Below are positions 1 to 7,523 of a DNA stretch of 36,025 nt, one piece after another. Source of the stretch: JANXVY01 sp040080145 (GTDB taxonomy: Bacteria; Pseudomonadota; Alphaproteobacteria; Rhizobiales; Hyphomicrobiaceae); the NCBI GenBank assembly GCA_040080145.1, contig JBEBJA010000086.1, positions 1 to 36,025 of the forward strand, given 5' to 3'. Position 1 is the first letter of the stretch, and every line of letters begins with the position of its first letter. The notes under the pieces are model-generated. The model did no database searches. It saw only the letters and a list, made by a program, of their open reading frames with translations, and was not told the DNA's origin. The position numbers and the translations under genes are program-made.

Positions 1-28
1 GCTTTGCAGAAGAGCCCCCTCACCCCAA

Positions 29-50
29 CCCTCTCCCCAGGGGGAGAGGG
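29..50. repeat. Short GC-rich palindrome (10-bp stem)
   Basis: CCCTCTCCCC at 29-38 is perfectly complementary to GGGGAGAGGG at 41-50, with a two-base loop. Palindromes of this wording are common dispersed intergenic sequences in many proteobacterial genomes (from memory). It could terminate a gene lying to the left of the window, but no T-run follows. Confidence 0.5.
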
Positions 51-162
51 GGCCACCGTTTCGCTATGTTAGCGCCTATGCGCGGAGGCGGCCATGACGT
101 TTGTTGTGTGTTGGAGTGGGAACCAAGCGTTAGAGTCGGAACGCTAGCAAGTCTATGATTCT

Positions 163-237
163 AGTGTAGCTTTAGCACCTGACGTTTGGTTTTGAGACGA
201 GCCGCTCGCGGGTACCAAACGTCAGGTGCGCTACACT
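163..237. repeat. Long near-perfect inverted repeat, MITE-like
   Basis: The left arm at 163-190 and the right arm at 214-237 are complementary over 8 bp (AGTGTAGC/GCTACACT) and 16 bp (GCACCTGACGTTTGGT and its complement). They are interrupted only by a four-base bulge (171-174) in the left arm. The loop of about 23 bases contains a small CGAG/CTCG stem. No protein is encoded. It may be a non-autonomous mobile element or a structured RNA or terminator element; no target-site duplication is obvious. It differs in sequence from the repeat family found elsewhere in the window. Confidence 0.7.
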
Positions 238-398
238 TGCGGCCCTGGATGGCCGGGTCCCTCGGGTCAAGCCCGAGGGCAGGCAAGCCCGGCCATGGAG
301 TGGGGGTGGAGCGTTCACGGACAGAGCGAGGTAGTTAGGCTTTTTTGACGCCTTGCAGCTAAGGTTGCTTGATATTCAGTGACCCAGAGAGACCTGCG

Positions 399-1346
399 AT
401 GAACCGTCCTACGTGCTCGATCGTCATTCCGTCGCGCAATTGCCTCACCTATCTGCCCGCAACGCTGGCCACTATTGATCTGCAAGGGCGGGACGACCTT
501 GAAGTTGTGCTCGCTGACGACGGGTCAAGCGACGGCACCGCCGCGTGGGCACGCAACCGTCCTAAGTCGAGCTTTTCGCTGACGGTCCTGGAAACCGGCG
601 GGATCGGTCCATCGCTTGCCCGCAATGCGGCGTGCGATGTTGCACAGGCGGACTTGATCGCCTTTCTGGATGCCGACGATCTTTGGTGGCCCGACAAGCT
701 CAATCGGCAAATTGCGTATCACCAGACGAACCCGCAGACGGGGCTGTCGTTTACCGACTACATTCATGTGACGCCGGATGGACGTACGCTTGGAACCTGT
801 TTTGAATATTGGAAGTGCGAATGGACGAAGGCTGCCGACGGAAGCTATTTCGAGATTCCAGACGCGGAAGCCAAGCTGCTTGGAACCAACCTTGCCGGCA
901 CGTCGACGGTGGTTGTGAACCGGGACGTATTCAAGCGTGCCGGCGGGTTTAAAAGCGGTTGGCCATCGGCGGAAGACTGGGACCTTTGGTTGCGCCTTGC
1001 AGCCGAGGCACCGGTCGCTTGTTCTACGTCGGTCAGCATGTCGTATCTGATGCGTCCGGGGAGTGAAACGTCGAACCGGGCCAAGCGGGTAGCCGCGCTG
1101 CTTGCAATCATGGCTCGCTATGAGGGACGCCAGGAACCAGCTATTGTCAGCGCATTGAGTCGGGCGCGGGCGCGCGTGCATGTTGGCGAAGCAGAGATTG
1201 CGCGCGATGCCGGCGACAGAGCAGGCGCGGCAGCGGCACATATGAGGGCAATGATGGCAGATCCCGATTGGCGCACCGGACGCGCCCTTGCTGCCGATAT
1301 ATGGGCTGCCGTTCGCGCGCCGCTGCGGACGCCGTTGCGGACGTGA
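399..1346 (+). CDS. Family 2 glycosyltransferase (GT-A fold), about 315 aa
   Basis: This cytoplasmic sugar transferase probably acts in the neighbouring exopolysaccharide pathway; its donor and acceptor cannot be told from sequence. The GT2 signature is clear: a SIVIPSRN beta strand at the N-terminus, then LADDGSSDGT (nucleotide-binding Asp), FLDADDLWWPDK (DxD metal site), and SAEDWDLWLRL near residue 200, which carries the usual ED catalytic-base region. No membrane segments are seen, so it is not a processive synthase. I chose the ATG at 399, preceded by a purine-rich AGAGA, over an in-frame TTG at 369. The stop overlaps the start of the next gene in a GTGA arrangement, so the two are probably translationally coupled. 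Confidence 0.85.
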   Translation: MNRPTCSIVIPSRNCLTYLPATLATIDLQGRDDLEVVLADDGSSDGTAAWARNRPKSSFSLTVLETGGIGPSLARNAACDVAQADLIAFLDADDLWWPDKLNRQIAYHQTNPQTGLSFTDYIHVTPDGRTLGTCFEYWKCEWTKAADGSYFEIPDAEAKLLGTNLAGTSTVVVNRDVFKRAGGFKSGWPSAEDWDLWLRLAAEAPVACSTSVSMSYLMRPGSETSNRAKRVAALLAIMARYEGRQEPAIVSALSRARARVHVGEAEIARDAGDRAGAAAAHMRAMMADPDWRTGRALAADIWAAVRAPLRTPLRT

Positions 1347-2872
1347 AGCTGTTTGATCAAACGCTCCCGGCGACGGTCGAGAATGTTTCGTGGCTGCGGC
1401 GCGCAATCAAGCGGGAGTTCGTCGGCCTCAGGGTTCATATTGATTTGATGAACGATGTTCTGCTCGCAATAGCAGAACTGGCCACGAATGCCGTCGTTCA
1501 CGCGGCGGTTCCGCCCTCGCAGATCGGCATCAGGATCGACCTGATCGGGGCGTCGCTGCGTATCGAAATTTTCGACGATGGCGGGCCTTTCACCGATTTC
1601 AAGCCGAAGTGGGACCTGGCGGCGCGCAAGGACATCGTTGCATCCGGCTTCAACGGTCTGGGTTTGGCGCTGGCCAATGCACTGTTGCGGGACGTGACGT
1701 ATGAACCCGGCACCGATGGCGGGTTCAATCGCTTTACAGGCTGGCGGCCGTTGCAGCGATCGCGCCCAACCATTCTTATTGTCGACGACGACGAGACATT
1801 ACTGCGGCTTTACACGTCGGTTTTGAAACGGCGCTACCGGATTCTTTGCGCAACTTCGGTTGCTTTGGCGCTTGGACTTGCCCGGACAGAAACGGTCGAT
1901 CTGATCTTGTCGGACTATCATCTGGGCGACGAGGTTGGAACATCGCTGCTGAGCGCGCTGGAGCGGGACGCCGAGCGTTTGCCGGTTCCCGTCATCATGC
2001 TGTCGGCGGATCGCAGCGTCAAGAATCGCCAGTCGGCCGATGGGTTTGGCATCGAAATGTTTCTCATCAAGCCGATCGCGCCGATAGAACTGCGCGACGC
2101 AGTCGAGCGGGTCATGACACGCTCACGCAAGCGGCTGACCGGCATGTTTCGCTATTTCGGTGCCAACGTCGAACGCCTGGCCTCCAAGCCCGACGAGGCC
2201 GGACTGAACAGGTTCGGCGTTGCTCACCGTTATGCCGCCGCCAATGCAGGAGGCGGGGATTTTCTGCTCCATCTCGTGACAGACACGGGCCAGAACCGCT
2301 TCGTGCTGGCCGATGTGATGGGGCATGGTCTTAAAGCCAAGGCAGGCGCCATCGCCTATGCGGCCATGCTGCGTTCGGTTCACGCGATGCTGCCAGCAGG
2401 CGCAGACCCTGGGCTATTCCTCACGAAGCTGTCGAACATCGCATGCAGGGATGCGGCGTTGTCGGAGGTCATCGCAACGCTCGTCGTGGTCGATCAATGC
2501 GCGGATGGGGTGTTGGAAATCGCGTCGGCGGCGCATCCGGCACCCGTGGTGATCGGGCCGGGTACCGCGCAGGTGATTGATGGATCAGGGCCACTCATCG
2601 GACTTATCGAGAACGCGGCGTATCCGGTTGCGCGCGTTCGGTTGAACGAGGGCGAGCGCCTCGTTCTGGTCACTGACGGGGTGGAGCCAAAGTATCTGGC
2701 GGGTGGGGGGACGCTGCCAGCCGATCTCGTCAGCTGCATGCAGACTGCTTCGGGCGAGACGGTTACCGCTGCAGGCGACGCTGCCGAACGCTGGGCGCTG
2801 GCGGTCCATGGGCCATCGCCGCTGGATGATTGGACCATCATGCTGATTGGCGCGCGGCCCGACGGGGGCTGA
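1343..2872 (+). CDS. SypE-like partner-switching regulator: RsbW-type ATPase + receiver + PP2C phosphatase, 509 aa
   Basis: Three domains are visible. Residues about 1-130 form an RsbW/SpoIIAB-like HATPase with the N-box AELATNAVVHA (Glu45, Asn49) and a DDGGPF G1 box. Residues about 142-260 form a response-regulator receiver with an acidic pocket at 148-150, phospho-acceptor Asp191 in LSDYHLGDE and Lys243 in LIKP. Residues about 285-505 form a SpoIIE/RsbU PP2C phosphatase with Asp306, ADVMGHGLKAK (Asp324), VTDGVEP (Asp445) and DDW (495-496). All expected metal ligands appear present. By family knowledge, such a protein both phosphorylates and dephosphorylates a STAS-domain antagonist under control of a sensor kinase. 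The likely partner is the STAS protein at 7520-7789. The GTG start at 1343 gives a GTGA overlap with the upstream gene; a longer in-frame start at 1268 would add 25 unconserved-looking residues. No cognate histidine kinase is in the window. Confidence 0.85.
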   Translation: MKLFDQTLPATVENVSWLRRAIKREFVGLRVHIDLMNDVLLAIAELATNAVVHAAVPPSQIGIRIDLIGASLRIEIFDDGGPFTDFKPKWDLAARKDIVASGFNGLGLALANALLRDVTYEPGTDGGFNRFTGWRPLQRSRPTILIVDDDETLLRLYTSVLKRRYRILCATSVALALGLARTETVDLILSDYHLGDEVGTSLLSALERDAERLPVPVIMLSADRSVKNRQSADGFGIEMFLIKPIAPIELRDAVERVMTRSRKRLTGMFRYFGANVERLASKPDEAGLNRFGVAHRYAAANAGGGDFLLHLVTDTGQNRFVLADVMGHGLKAKAGAIAYAAMLRSVHAMLPAGADPGLFLTKLSNIACRDAALSEVIATLVVVDQCADGVLEIASAAHPAPVVIGPGTAQVIDGSGPLIGLIENAAYPVARVRLNEGERLVLVTDGVEPKYLAGGGTLPADLVSCMQTASGETVTAAGDAAERWALAVHGPSPLDDWTIMLIGARPDGG

Positions 2873-3067
2873 CGAGAGGAAGATCGGTAAGGGACCGCTC
2901 TCAGCAAGCATAGTACCCCTCCCGGTGTGCACTCCCTTTCCTGCGCAGCAAGGCTACGCCCTGACGGGGAGCGGGGGCAGGTCACCGTTCAGGTTCGCGC
3001 GTATGTTCGTCATACCAGCCCGCAGAAGTTTTGACTCTTGGTTGCGCAGCCTGCGGGCTGGTATTCT
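2873..3067. other. Convergent intergenic region
   Basis: This is the gap between the stop of the rightward regulator gene and the stop of the leftward GT4 gene. It holds no gene. Its right part carries the first hairpin of a dispersed repeat, which continues into the GT4 coding sequence. Confidence 0.6.
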
Positions 3068-3150
3068 CTATACTTTGCGCGTGGCCGCCCCACCAACCCC
3101 ACGCGCGGATACCAACCCGCAGAAGTCAGTACTTATGCGGGTTGGTATCA
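3011..3150 (+). repeat. Dispersed double-hairpin repeat, copy 1 (most complete)
   Basis: Hairpin A has arms ATACCAGCCCGCA (3012-3024) and TGCGGGCTGGTAT (3052-3064). A C-rich spacer with CACCAACCCCACGCGC follows. Hairpin B has perfect 14-bp arms GATACCAACCCGCA (3108-3121) and its complement (3136-3149), with an inner AAGT/ACTT stem in the loop. Related copies occur at about 10497, 20905, 22431 and 30411. The element lies at a convergent gene junction, and its right half encodes the C-terminus of the GT4 gene on the opposite strand. REP-like or MITE-like origin is an inference. Confidence 0.85.
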
Positions 3151-4150
3151 GTCCTGCATCGCGATAGGCATCGAGGATTTTGGGGAGTTGCTGGCGGTCG
3201 GAAAAGCCATCGTTGACCACGGTCCAGCACTTTGACCGCATGTGTTGTTGCTGATCGCTGGAGAGGCCGGCCCAACTGGCGACACAATCGGCGGCATCGG
3301 CAATGCTGGCACCGTCAAACAGCCAGCCGGTCTCGCCGGGACGGACGAGGCCCGGCAGTCCACCGACGGGCGTGGCTGCAATCGGGATGCCGGCGGACAA
3401 GGCCTCAAGCGCTGCCATCGGCAAGCCTTCGGCGCGTGATGGCATCATCAAGAGCCCCAGCGACGCCCACACGGCGGTGAGATCGGTCACGAGGCCGTGG
3501 AAGACGACGTCGCGGCCGAATTCCTGTTCGAGTTCCTGGCGCATCGGGCCGTCGCCCCAGACATGCCACTCGGCGAGGCCCTTGCAACGGCGGGCGATTT
3601 CGCAGAACCGGTCGGGCGCTTTTTCGTGGGACAGGCGGCCGACGAAGCCGACGCGGCGGGGCAGGCCGCCCGGCTTTGGAGACGGCGGAAGGAGGAGGAA
3701 GTTTTGAACGAATTTCGACTGGTAGGGAAGCGACTTCTGGATCGCTTCGCTGACGGCGATGCGTTCACCCAGGATGGAGGTCCACTCGTCGAGGGTCTGG
3801 TACATGTTGACCGGGAACGGCGCGCGCTCGCCGGCATGGAAGGTGGCGACGACTGGGGTTTTGGTCAAACGAGCCGCGAGCCGGCCAAGGATGTTGGCTT
3901 TGTAGCCATGGGTGTGGATCACGCCGGGCCGGGACGTTTTGATCGCGCGGATCAGGCCACCCAGTGTGCCGTCGAGCGTTAATATGGAGACGCCGGCAGC
4001 ATTGAGCTGTTCGAGCCAGGGATTGCCTTTGTGACCGGCTAGCAGCACGACGGTAGCGCGCTGACCTTGGCGCGCGATGCCTTCCGCGAGGGTCGCGACG
4101 TGCCGTTCAATTCCGCCCACGGTGCGGCTGTCGATCAATAGCCAGATCAT
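3068..4150 (-). CDS. Family 4 glycosyltransferase with repeat-encoded C-terminal tail, about 360 aa
   Basis: A retaining GT-B glycosyltransferase of the GT4 type, probably adding a sugar during exopolysaccharide assembly at the inner face of the membrane. Evidence is the N-terminal VGGIERHVATLAEGI glycine-rich acceptor region, VIHTHGYKANILGRL, VGFVGRLSHEKAPDRF at the start of the second Rossmann domain, and the EX7E motif in PSRAEGLPMAALEALSAG. The start is the ATG at 4150, preceded by AAGGG that overlaps the stop of the CpsD-like gene 11 bases upstream; longer in-frame starts run through that gene and are rejected. The last roughly 27 residues, from about LIPTRIS onward, are translated from the dispersed repeat at 3011-3150. 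The native stop was therefore probably lost when the repeat inserted. Confidence 0.85.
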   Translation of the reverse strand: MIWLLIDSRTVGGIERHVATLAEGIARQGQRATVVLLAGHKGNPWLEQLNAAGVSILTLDGTLGGLIRAIKTSRPGVIHTHGYKANILGRLAARLTKTPVVATFHAGERAPFPVNMYQTLDEWTSILGERIAVSEAIQKSLPYQSKFVQNFLLLPPSPKPGGLPRRVGFVGRLSHEKAPDRFCEIARRCKGLAEWHVWGDGPMRQELEQEFGRDVVFHGLVTDLTAVWASLGLLMMPSRAEGLPMAALEALSAGIPIAATPVGGLPGLVRPGETGWLFDGASIADAADCVASWAGLSSDQQQHMRSKCWTVVNDGFSDRQQLPKILDAYRDAGLIPTRISTDFCGLVSARGVGGAATRKV

Positions 4151-4161
4151 CGTCGTCGCCC

Positions 4162-4839
4162 TTAGTTGAGAAATGCGTTGGCCATAGCTTTGCGCTCGAG
4201 CCATTTGGAGAAGCGGGGCAGGACCTTGTGGAGGCGGCGGGCTTCGCGCGCGAGTTCGGCTCCAAGCGTTGGGCTCTGCATCTCGTTCAGCACGACGCCG
4301 AGCAGATTGACTTGAGCGTTCGCGAGCGCGTCCTGGCATTCGGCCAACTCGGAACGTGCGACCCTGCCGGCCATGCAAAGCACGATCGTTGCATCGCAGG
4401 CGGCAGCGGCGGCCGCCCCGTTGATGTAGGCCGTTTCGAGGGTCGGGACGGGGCGCGCGTCGACGACAACGGCTTCGTAACTGGCCAGGTCCTCCGCGAA
4501 GGATTGGCGCAGGCGGTCCGTGTTGCCAAAAGCAAAGCGCTCGTTTGGGGTAAAGCGTGCAGTGAGCCGGTCGAAGCCTTGAGGATCATGGACGATGGAC
4601 TGGCCAGCGTTGCCTTTGCATGGCTGCCATACGGACTCGGGCACCGTGCCTTCCGCCTGCCGGGTCATGTCGACGAGCAAGGTGCGGGAGCCTGTGAGGG
4701 CGGTTACGCGGGCGATCTGTTCGCACAGCGAGGTGACGCCAGCGGCCGGGCGCGGGCTGGTGACTGCGAGGATGCGATTGCCCCGTTTGAACGTGGCAAA
4801 GACAATGCGCTCCACCATGGGCGTCCAGCACTCGACCAT
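4162..4839 (-). CDS. CpsD/BY-kinase-like ATPase with degenerate P-loop, 225 aa
   Basis: Resembles the cytoplasmic ATPase module of bacterial tyrosine kinases (CpsD/CapB/Wzc C-terminal domain) that pair with exopolysaccharide export proteins. Visible are the ILAVTSPRP strand, a Walker A position at residues 28-37, the Walker A' strand LLVDM (Asp57) and a Walker B strand YEAVVVDA (Asp127). The Walker A reads SPRPAAGVTS, whereas the family has PGEGKST-type sequence: the invariant Lys is replaced by Val35. The C-terminal tail has no Tyr cluster, so autophosphorylation is doubtful. It may be a pseudo-kinase with a scaffolding role. The ATG at 4839 has a GAGG seven bases upstream. It lies 35 bases downstream of the SLBB gene and 11 bases upstream of the GT4 gene, in one operon. 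Confidence 0.75.
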   Translation of the reverse strand: MVECWTPMVERIVFATFKRGNRILAVTSPRPAAGVTSLCEQIARVTALTGSRTLLVDMTRQAEGTVPESVWQPCKGNAGQSIVHDPQGFDRLTARFTPNERFAFGNTDRLRQSFAEDLASYEAVVVDARPVPTLETAYINGAAAAAACDATIVLCMAGRVARSELAECQDALANAQVNLLGVVLNEMQSPTLGAELAREARRLHKVLPRFSKWLERKAMANAFLN

Positions 4840-4874
4840 GACTGACCTCGATAGGCGGCGTATAGCCGTCCATT

Positions 4875-7109
4875 CTATTTTGCTACGGTGGCGGGTCCGG
4901 TCGTCGTGGTCGTGGTTGTGGTCGTCGTCGACAGCCCGTTATAAATGCTCGTGAAGGACGACACTATGGACGCAATGTCCTTAATAAAATCTAAGGTTTG
5001 CTTGCGTTCGTCCTGACTGATGTCTGGGACATAAACGGTGTCGCCGGAGCGGACGACGGGCAGCATGCGCGTATCGGCGGTTTTGGCGAAACTCAGCAGG
5101 TCGAACATGCGCGCCTGTTCCGTGCAGCAGCCCATGTTGACGACAAGGATCTTCGACTGCATGGCAACCGTCGTGGGACCGCCTGCCTCGGCGAGCAGGT
5201 CGAGTATGGTCATTTCATCAGAGAAGCGATAGCGGCCGGGCTTGGCGACAGCCCCCAGGACGCGAACGGTGGTCTCCTTGGGATCATCAAGCCATTCGCG
5301 ATTGCGGTCGGGAACGAAGATCACATCGCCCGCTTTGATCCTTGGCAGCAAGTGATCGTCGCCGGTCGCAAAATAGCGGGCGAGATTAACATGTGAAACG
5401 CGAGCCTCACCAATGCGCCGGTGCGACACGCGGACATTGCGCAGGTCGGCCTTTTCTGTTGGGCCATCAGCAGCGGTCAGAATGTCGAGGAAGCGCATTT
5501 CGGGCGTGATGGCGTAGCGGCCAGGCTTGGCGACTGCGCCGATGATGTAAATGGAGCGCTCAGGCGATTGGCGCGTCCATTGCGCTTTGTTGTCTGCTGG
5601 GTCTTGCGGGAGTTCCGGCACCATCACGACATAGCCGGCCGCGATCTTCGGTACGCGGTCGAGCATGCCACCCTTGGTGATGAACTCCTCCAGATTAAAA
5701 ATGACCGGCTTTGCCTTGTCACCTTCTTTGCGCAGAATCTGGACGTGGGCGATGTCGGCTTTGTAGGTTGGGCCGCCGGCGTTGCCCAGCAGGTCAAAGA
5801 TCGACATATCGTTGGACCATTCGTAGCGGCCCGGCTTACCGACGGAACCCATCACCTGAACAGCGCGGTTCGACGGGATTTTGAGCCACGACGGCTCGTT
5901 GGCGTTTTCGGTCTTTTCAGGAACGAAGATGGCGTCGCCCGCCACGATTTGGGGCAGTTCCTTGAGGCGGCCTTCGGTATAGGCGTGCAGATCGACCATG
6001 GCGACCGTGCCGTTACCGCGCAGAATGCGGATCTGACGGACTTCGGCAAATCGGGAGGGTCCACCGGCGTTGGCCAGAATGTCGATGAAGGAAGCACCTG
6101 CCTTGGTATCGTAAGCACCGGGCTTGGCGACTTCACCGATGATGTACACGGTGTGCTTGCCGACCCTGATTTCCTCGGTTTGCTTGGGTACGAAGATCGT
6201 GGCGCCTGGGGCGAGCGCCGGCATGAGCTTTTTGTCGCCCGAGTCGAGGTATGCCTGGAGATTGAAAACGAGTGGATCGCCGTTCGACAAGATCTTGATC
6301 GATTCAACGGTTGCATAGCGCGTCACGCCGCCGGCCCGCAGGAGCATGTCGACGATGGTCGCGGCCGGTTTGTAGGAGTAGACCGCTGGCGTATTGACCT
6401 CGCCGAAGACCTTGATCGAATTGCGCTCTTCGCCACCATCGCCGGACTGGGCGAGCGTGCGGCCATCGAACTCGATCTGGACGTTGCCCGTGACAGCCGA
6501 TGCCGGGATAAACAGGTGGTCACGGGGCTGGAGGCTCGGCAAGAGGCTCGGGTCGCCGGTTGTGAGGTACTTCTTGTAGTCAAAGACGATCTCTTTGCCG
6601 TCCCGCACAATCTTGAACCTGTCGAGCTGTGCGCCTTGGGAGAGGCCGCCGGCTGCCGTGATGGCGGCCTGGACGCCTGCGTCGCCGGGCAGGTTGTAGG
6701 TGCCTGGCGCTTTCACGTAGCCACCGACTTGGAGGATCAGGCGATGTTCTTTCAGCACGACGCGAAGCCGGTCCAAGTCACGGAAAGCCGTGCCAAGTTT
6801 GCGGCGGACCAATTCGGTCGCCTCCTGCGTGGAAAGCCCGCTGACGGGCACGCCGCCGACTTCAGGCAGAAGGATCTGACCCTGATTGTCGATCTGGAAG
6901 TCTTTGTTGAGGCTCGCTTCACCTGGAAGAACGATTGAGATGATGTCGCCGCTCCGCAGACGGCCAGACTGAGCGCTGGCTGTGGCTTCGGCGAGGGTTC
7001 CCGTCTCCGTGACTTTGGGGTCCTTGGCGTGCGCAACAACGAGCCCCTGCCCGAGCAGCGCCACCAGGGCCACCCAGAAACATATCATTGCTCGCAGGAC
7101 CTTGCGCAT
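4875..7109 (-). CDS. Polysaccharide export protein with six SLBB repeats, 744 aa
   Basis: Probably a Wza/SypC-class envelope protein guiding exopolysaccharide through the periplasm and outer membrane. It begins with a signal peptide (hydrophobic residues about 8-27, then VAHAKD). A Poly_export domain follows (LRSGDIISIVLPGE to the VRRKL helix). Then come six SLBB-like repeats, each with a pattern like GxVxKPGxY, an LL/AGG helix and FVPxx. Classical Wza has two or three, so this is much longer (about 745 versus about 380 aa). No lipobox Cys is seen in the signal peptide. The C-terminus has ten consecutive Thr codons (4899-4928). The ATG at 7109 has AGAGGGAC upstream; a TTG at 7112 is possible. 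The start lies three bases after the upstream lipoprotein stop. Confidence 0.88.
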   Translation of the reverse strand: MRKVLRAMICFWVALVALLGQGLVVAHAKDPKVTETGTLAEATASAQSGRLRSGDIISIVLPGEASLNKDFQIDNQGQILLPEVGGVPVSGLSTQEATELVRRKLGTAFRDLDRLRVVLKEHRLILQVGGYVKAPGTYNLPGDAGVQAAITAAGGLSQGAQLDRFKIVRDGKEIVFDYKKYLTTGDPSLLPSLQPRDHLFIPASAVTGNVQIEFDGRTLAQSGDGGEERNSIKVFGEVNTPAVYSYKPAATIVDMLLRAGGVTRYATVESIKILSNGDPLVFNLQAYLDSGDKKLMPALAPGATIFVPKQTEEIRVGKHTVYIIGEVAKPGAYDTKAGASFIDILANAGGPSRFAEVRQIRILRGNGTVAMVDLHAYTEGRLKELPQIVAGDAIFVPEKTENANEPSWLKIPSNRAVQVMGSVGKPGRYEWSNDMSIFDLLGNAGGPTYKADIAHVQILRKEGDKAKPVIFNLEEFITKGGMLDRVPKIAAGYVVMVPELPQDPADNKAQWTRQSPERSIYIIGAVAKPGRYAITPEMRFLDILTAADGPTEKADLRNVRVSHRRIGEARVSHVNLARYFATGDDHLLPRIKAGDVIFVPDRNREWLDDPKETTVRVLGAVAKPGRYRFSDEMTILDLLAEAGGPTTVAMQSKILVVNMGCCTEQARMFDLLSFAKTADTRMLPVVRSGDTVYVPDISQDERKQTLDFIKDIASIVSSFTSIYNGLSTTTTTTTTTTGPATVAK

Positions 7110-7112
7110 CAA

Positions 7113-7523
7113 TCAGTCCCTCTGACGCGGACGGCCGCCAGACATCTGCTTGCGCATATCGGCTTCGACGAGGGACAGGAGTTCGCCGGCACGCGCAACG
7201 CTCAGCATCGCGTCATCGGGCAAGCCGCCTTCGTGCTCGCGCGTGGCCCGATTGATCAGGTTGCGAACATCCACCAGACGGCCCGGATAAAAGCGATCCG
7301 CTCCACTCAGCGTCAACGCATGATAGCGGTCCCGCAGATGAAGCACCGGACCCCAACCCGTATAGTGGCGCTCCGCCAGACCGCCGCTGGCGTATTCCGG
7401 CCAAGGCGTGCAACCAGCAAGCATCATGGTCAGCGCAATCACAACGGCTGCGCGGACCACCGGCTGGGGCACGTTTGCCTGGGCAGGACGCATGCCAGCA
7501 ATCGAGCCGTGAGCCCGGATCAC
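7113..7523 (-). CDS. Small lipoprotein of the exopolysaccharide operon, up to 136 aa
   Basis: I do not recognise a named family. The N-terminus has a hydrophobic segment ending in the lipobox MLAGC, so the mature protein would be a lipid-anchored envelope protein of about 98 residues. The mature part is hydrophilic with predicted helices (LVDVRNLINRATREHEGG, AGELLSLVEADMRKQM). The GTG start at 7523 overlaps the stop of the STAS gene as GTGA; an ATG ten codons further in (7493) gives a more usual signal-peptide length. It sits between the STAS and export genes, the position occupied by an envelope protein (SypB) in the Vibrio syp locus, but no OmpA domain is visible here. Confidence 0.75.
   Translation of the reverse strand: MIRAHGSIAGMRPAQANVPQPVVRAAVVIALTMMLAGCTPWPEYASGGLAERHYTGWGPVLHLRDRYHALTLSGADRFYPGRLVDVRNLINRATREHEGGLPDDAMLSVARAGELLSLVEADMRKQMSGGRPRQRD

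Larger units (their letters stand above)
1..398. other. Non-coding leader region before the first glycosyltransferase
   Basis: No convincing gene is visible in these bases. The stretch holds two hairpin-forming sequences, described separately at 29-50 and 163-237. The rest is presumably the upstream region of the glycosyltransferase gene; I could not identify a confident promoter. Confidence 0.6.

Noticed and set aside
5421..6938. Long plus-strand open frame (505 codons) opposite the SLBB export gene
   Set aside because: It mirrors the codon pattern of the high-GC gene on the other strand, has no family features, and the minus-strand protein has six clear SLBB repeats.
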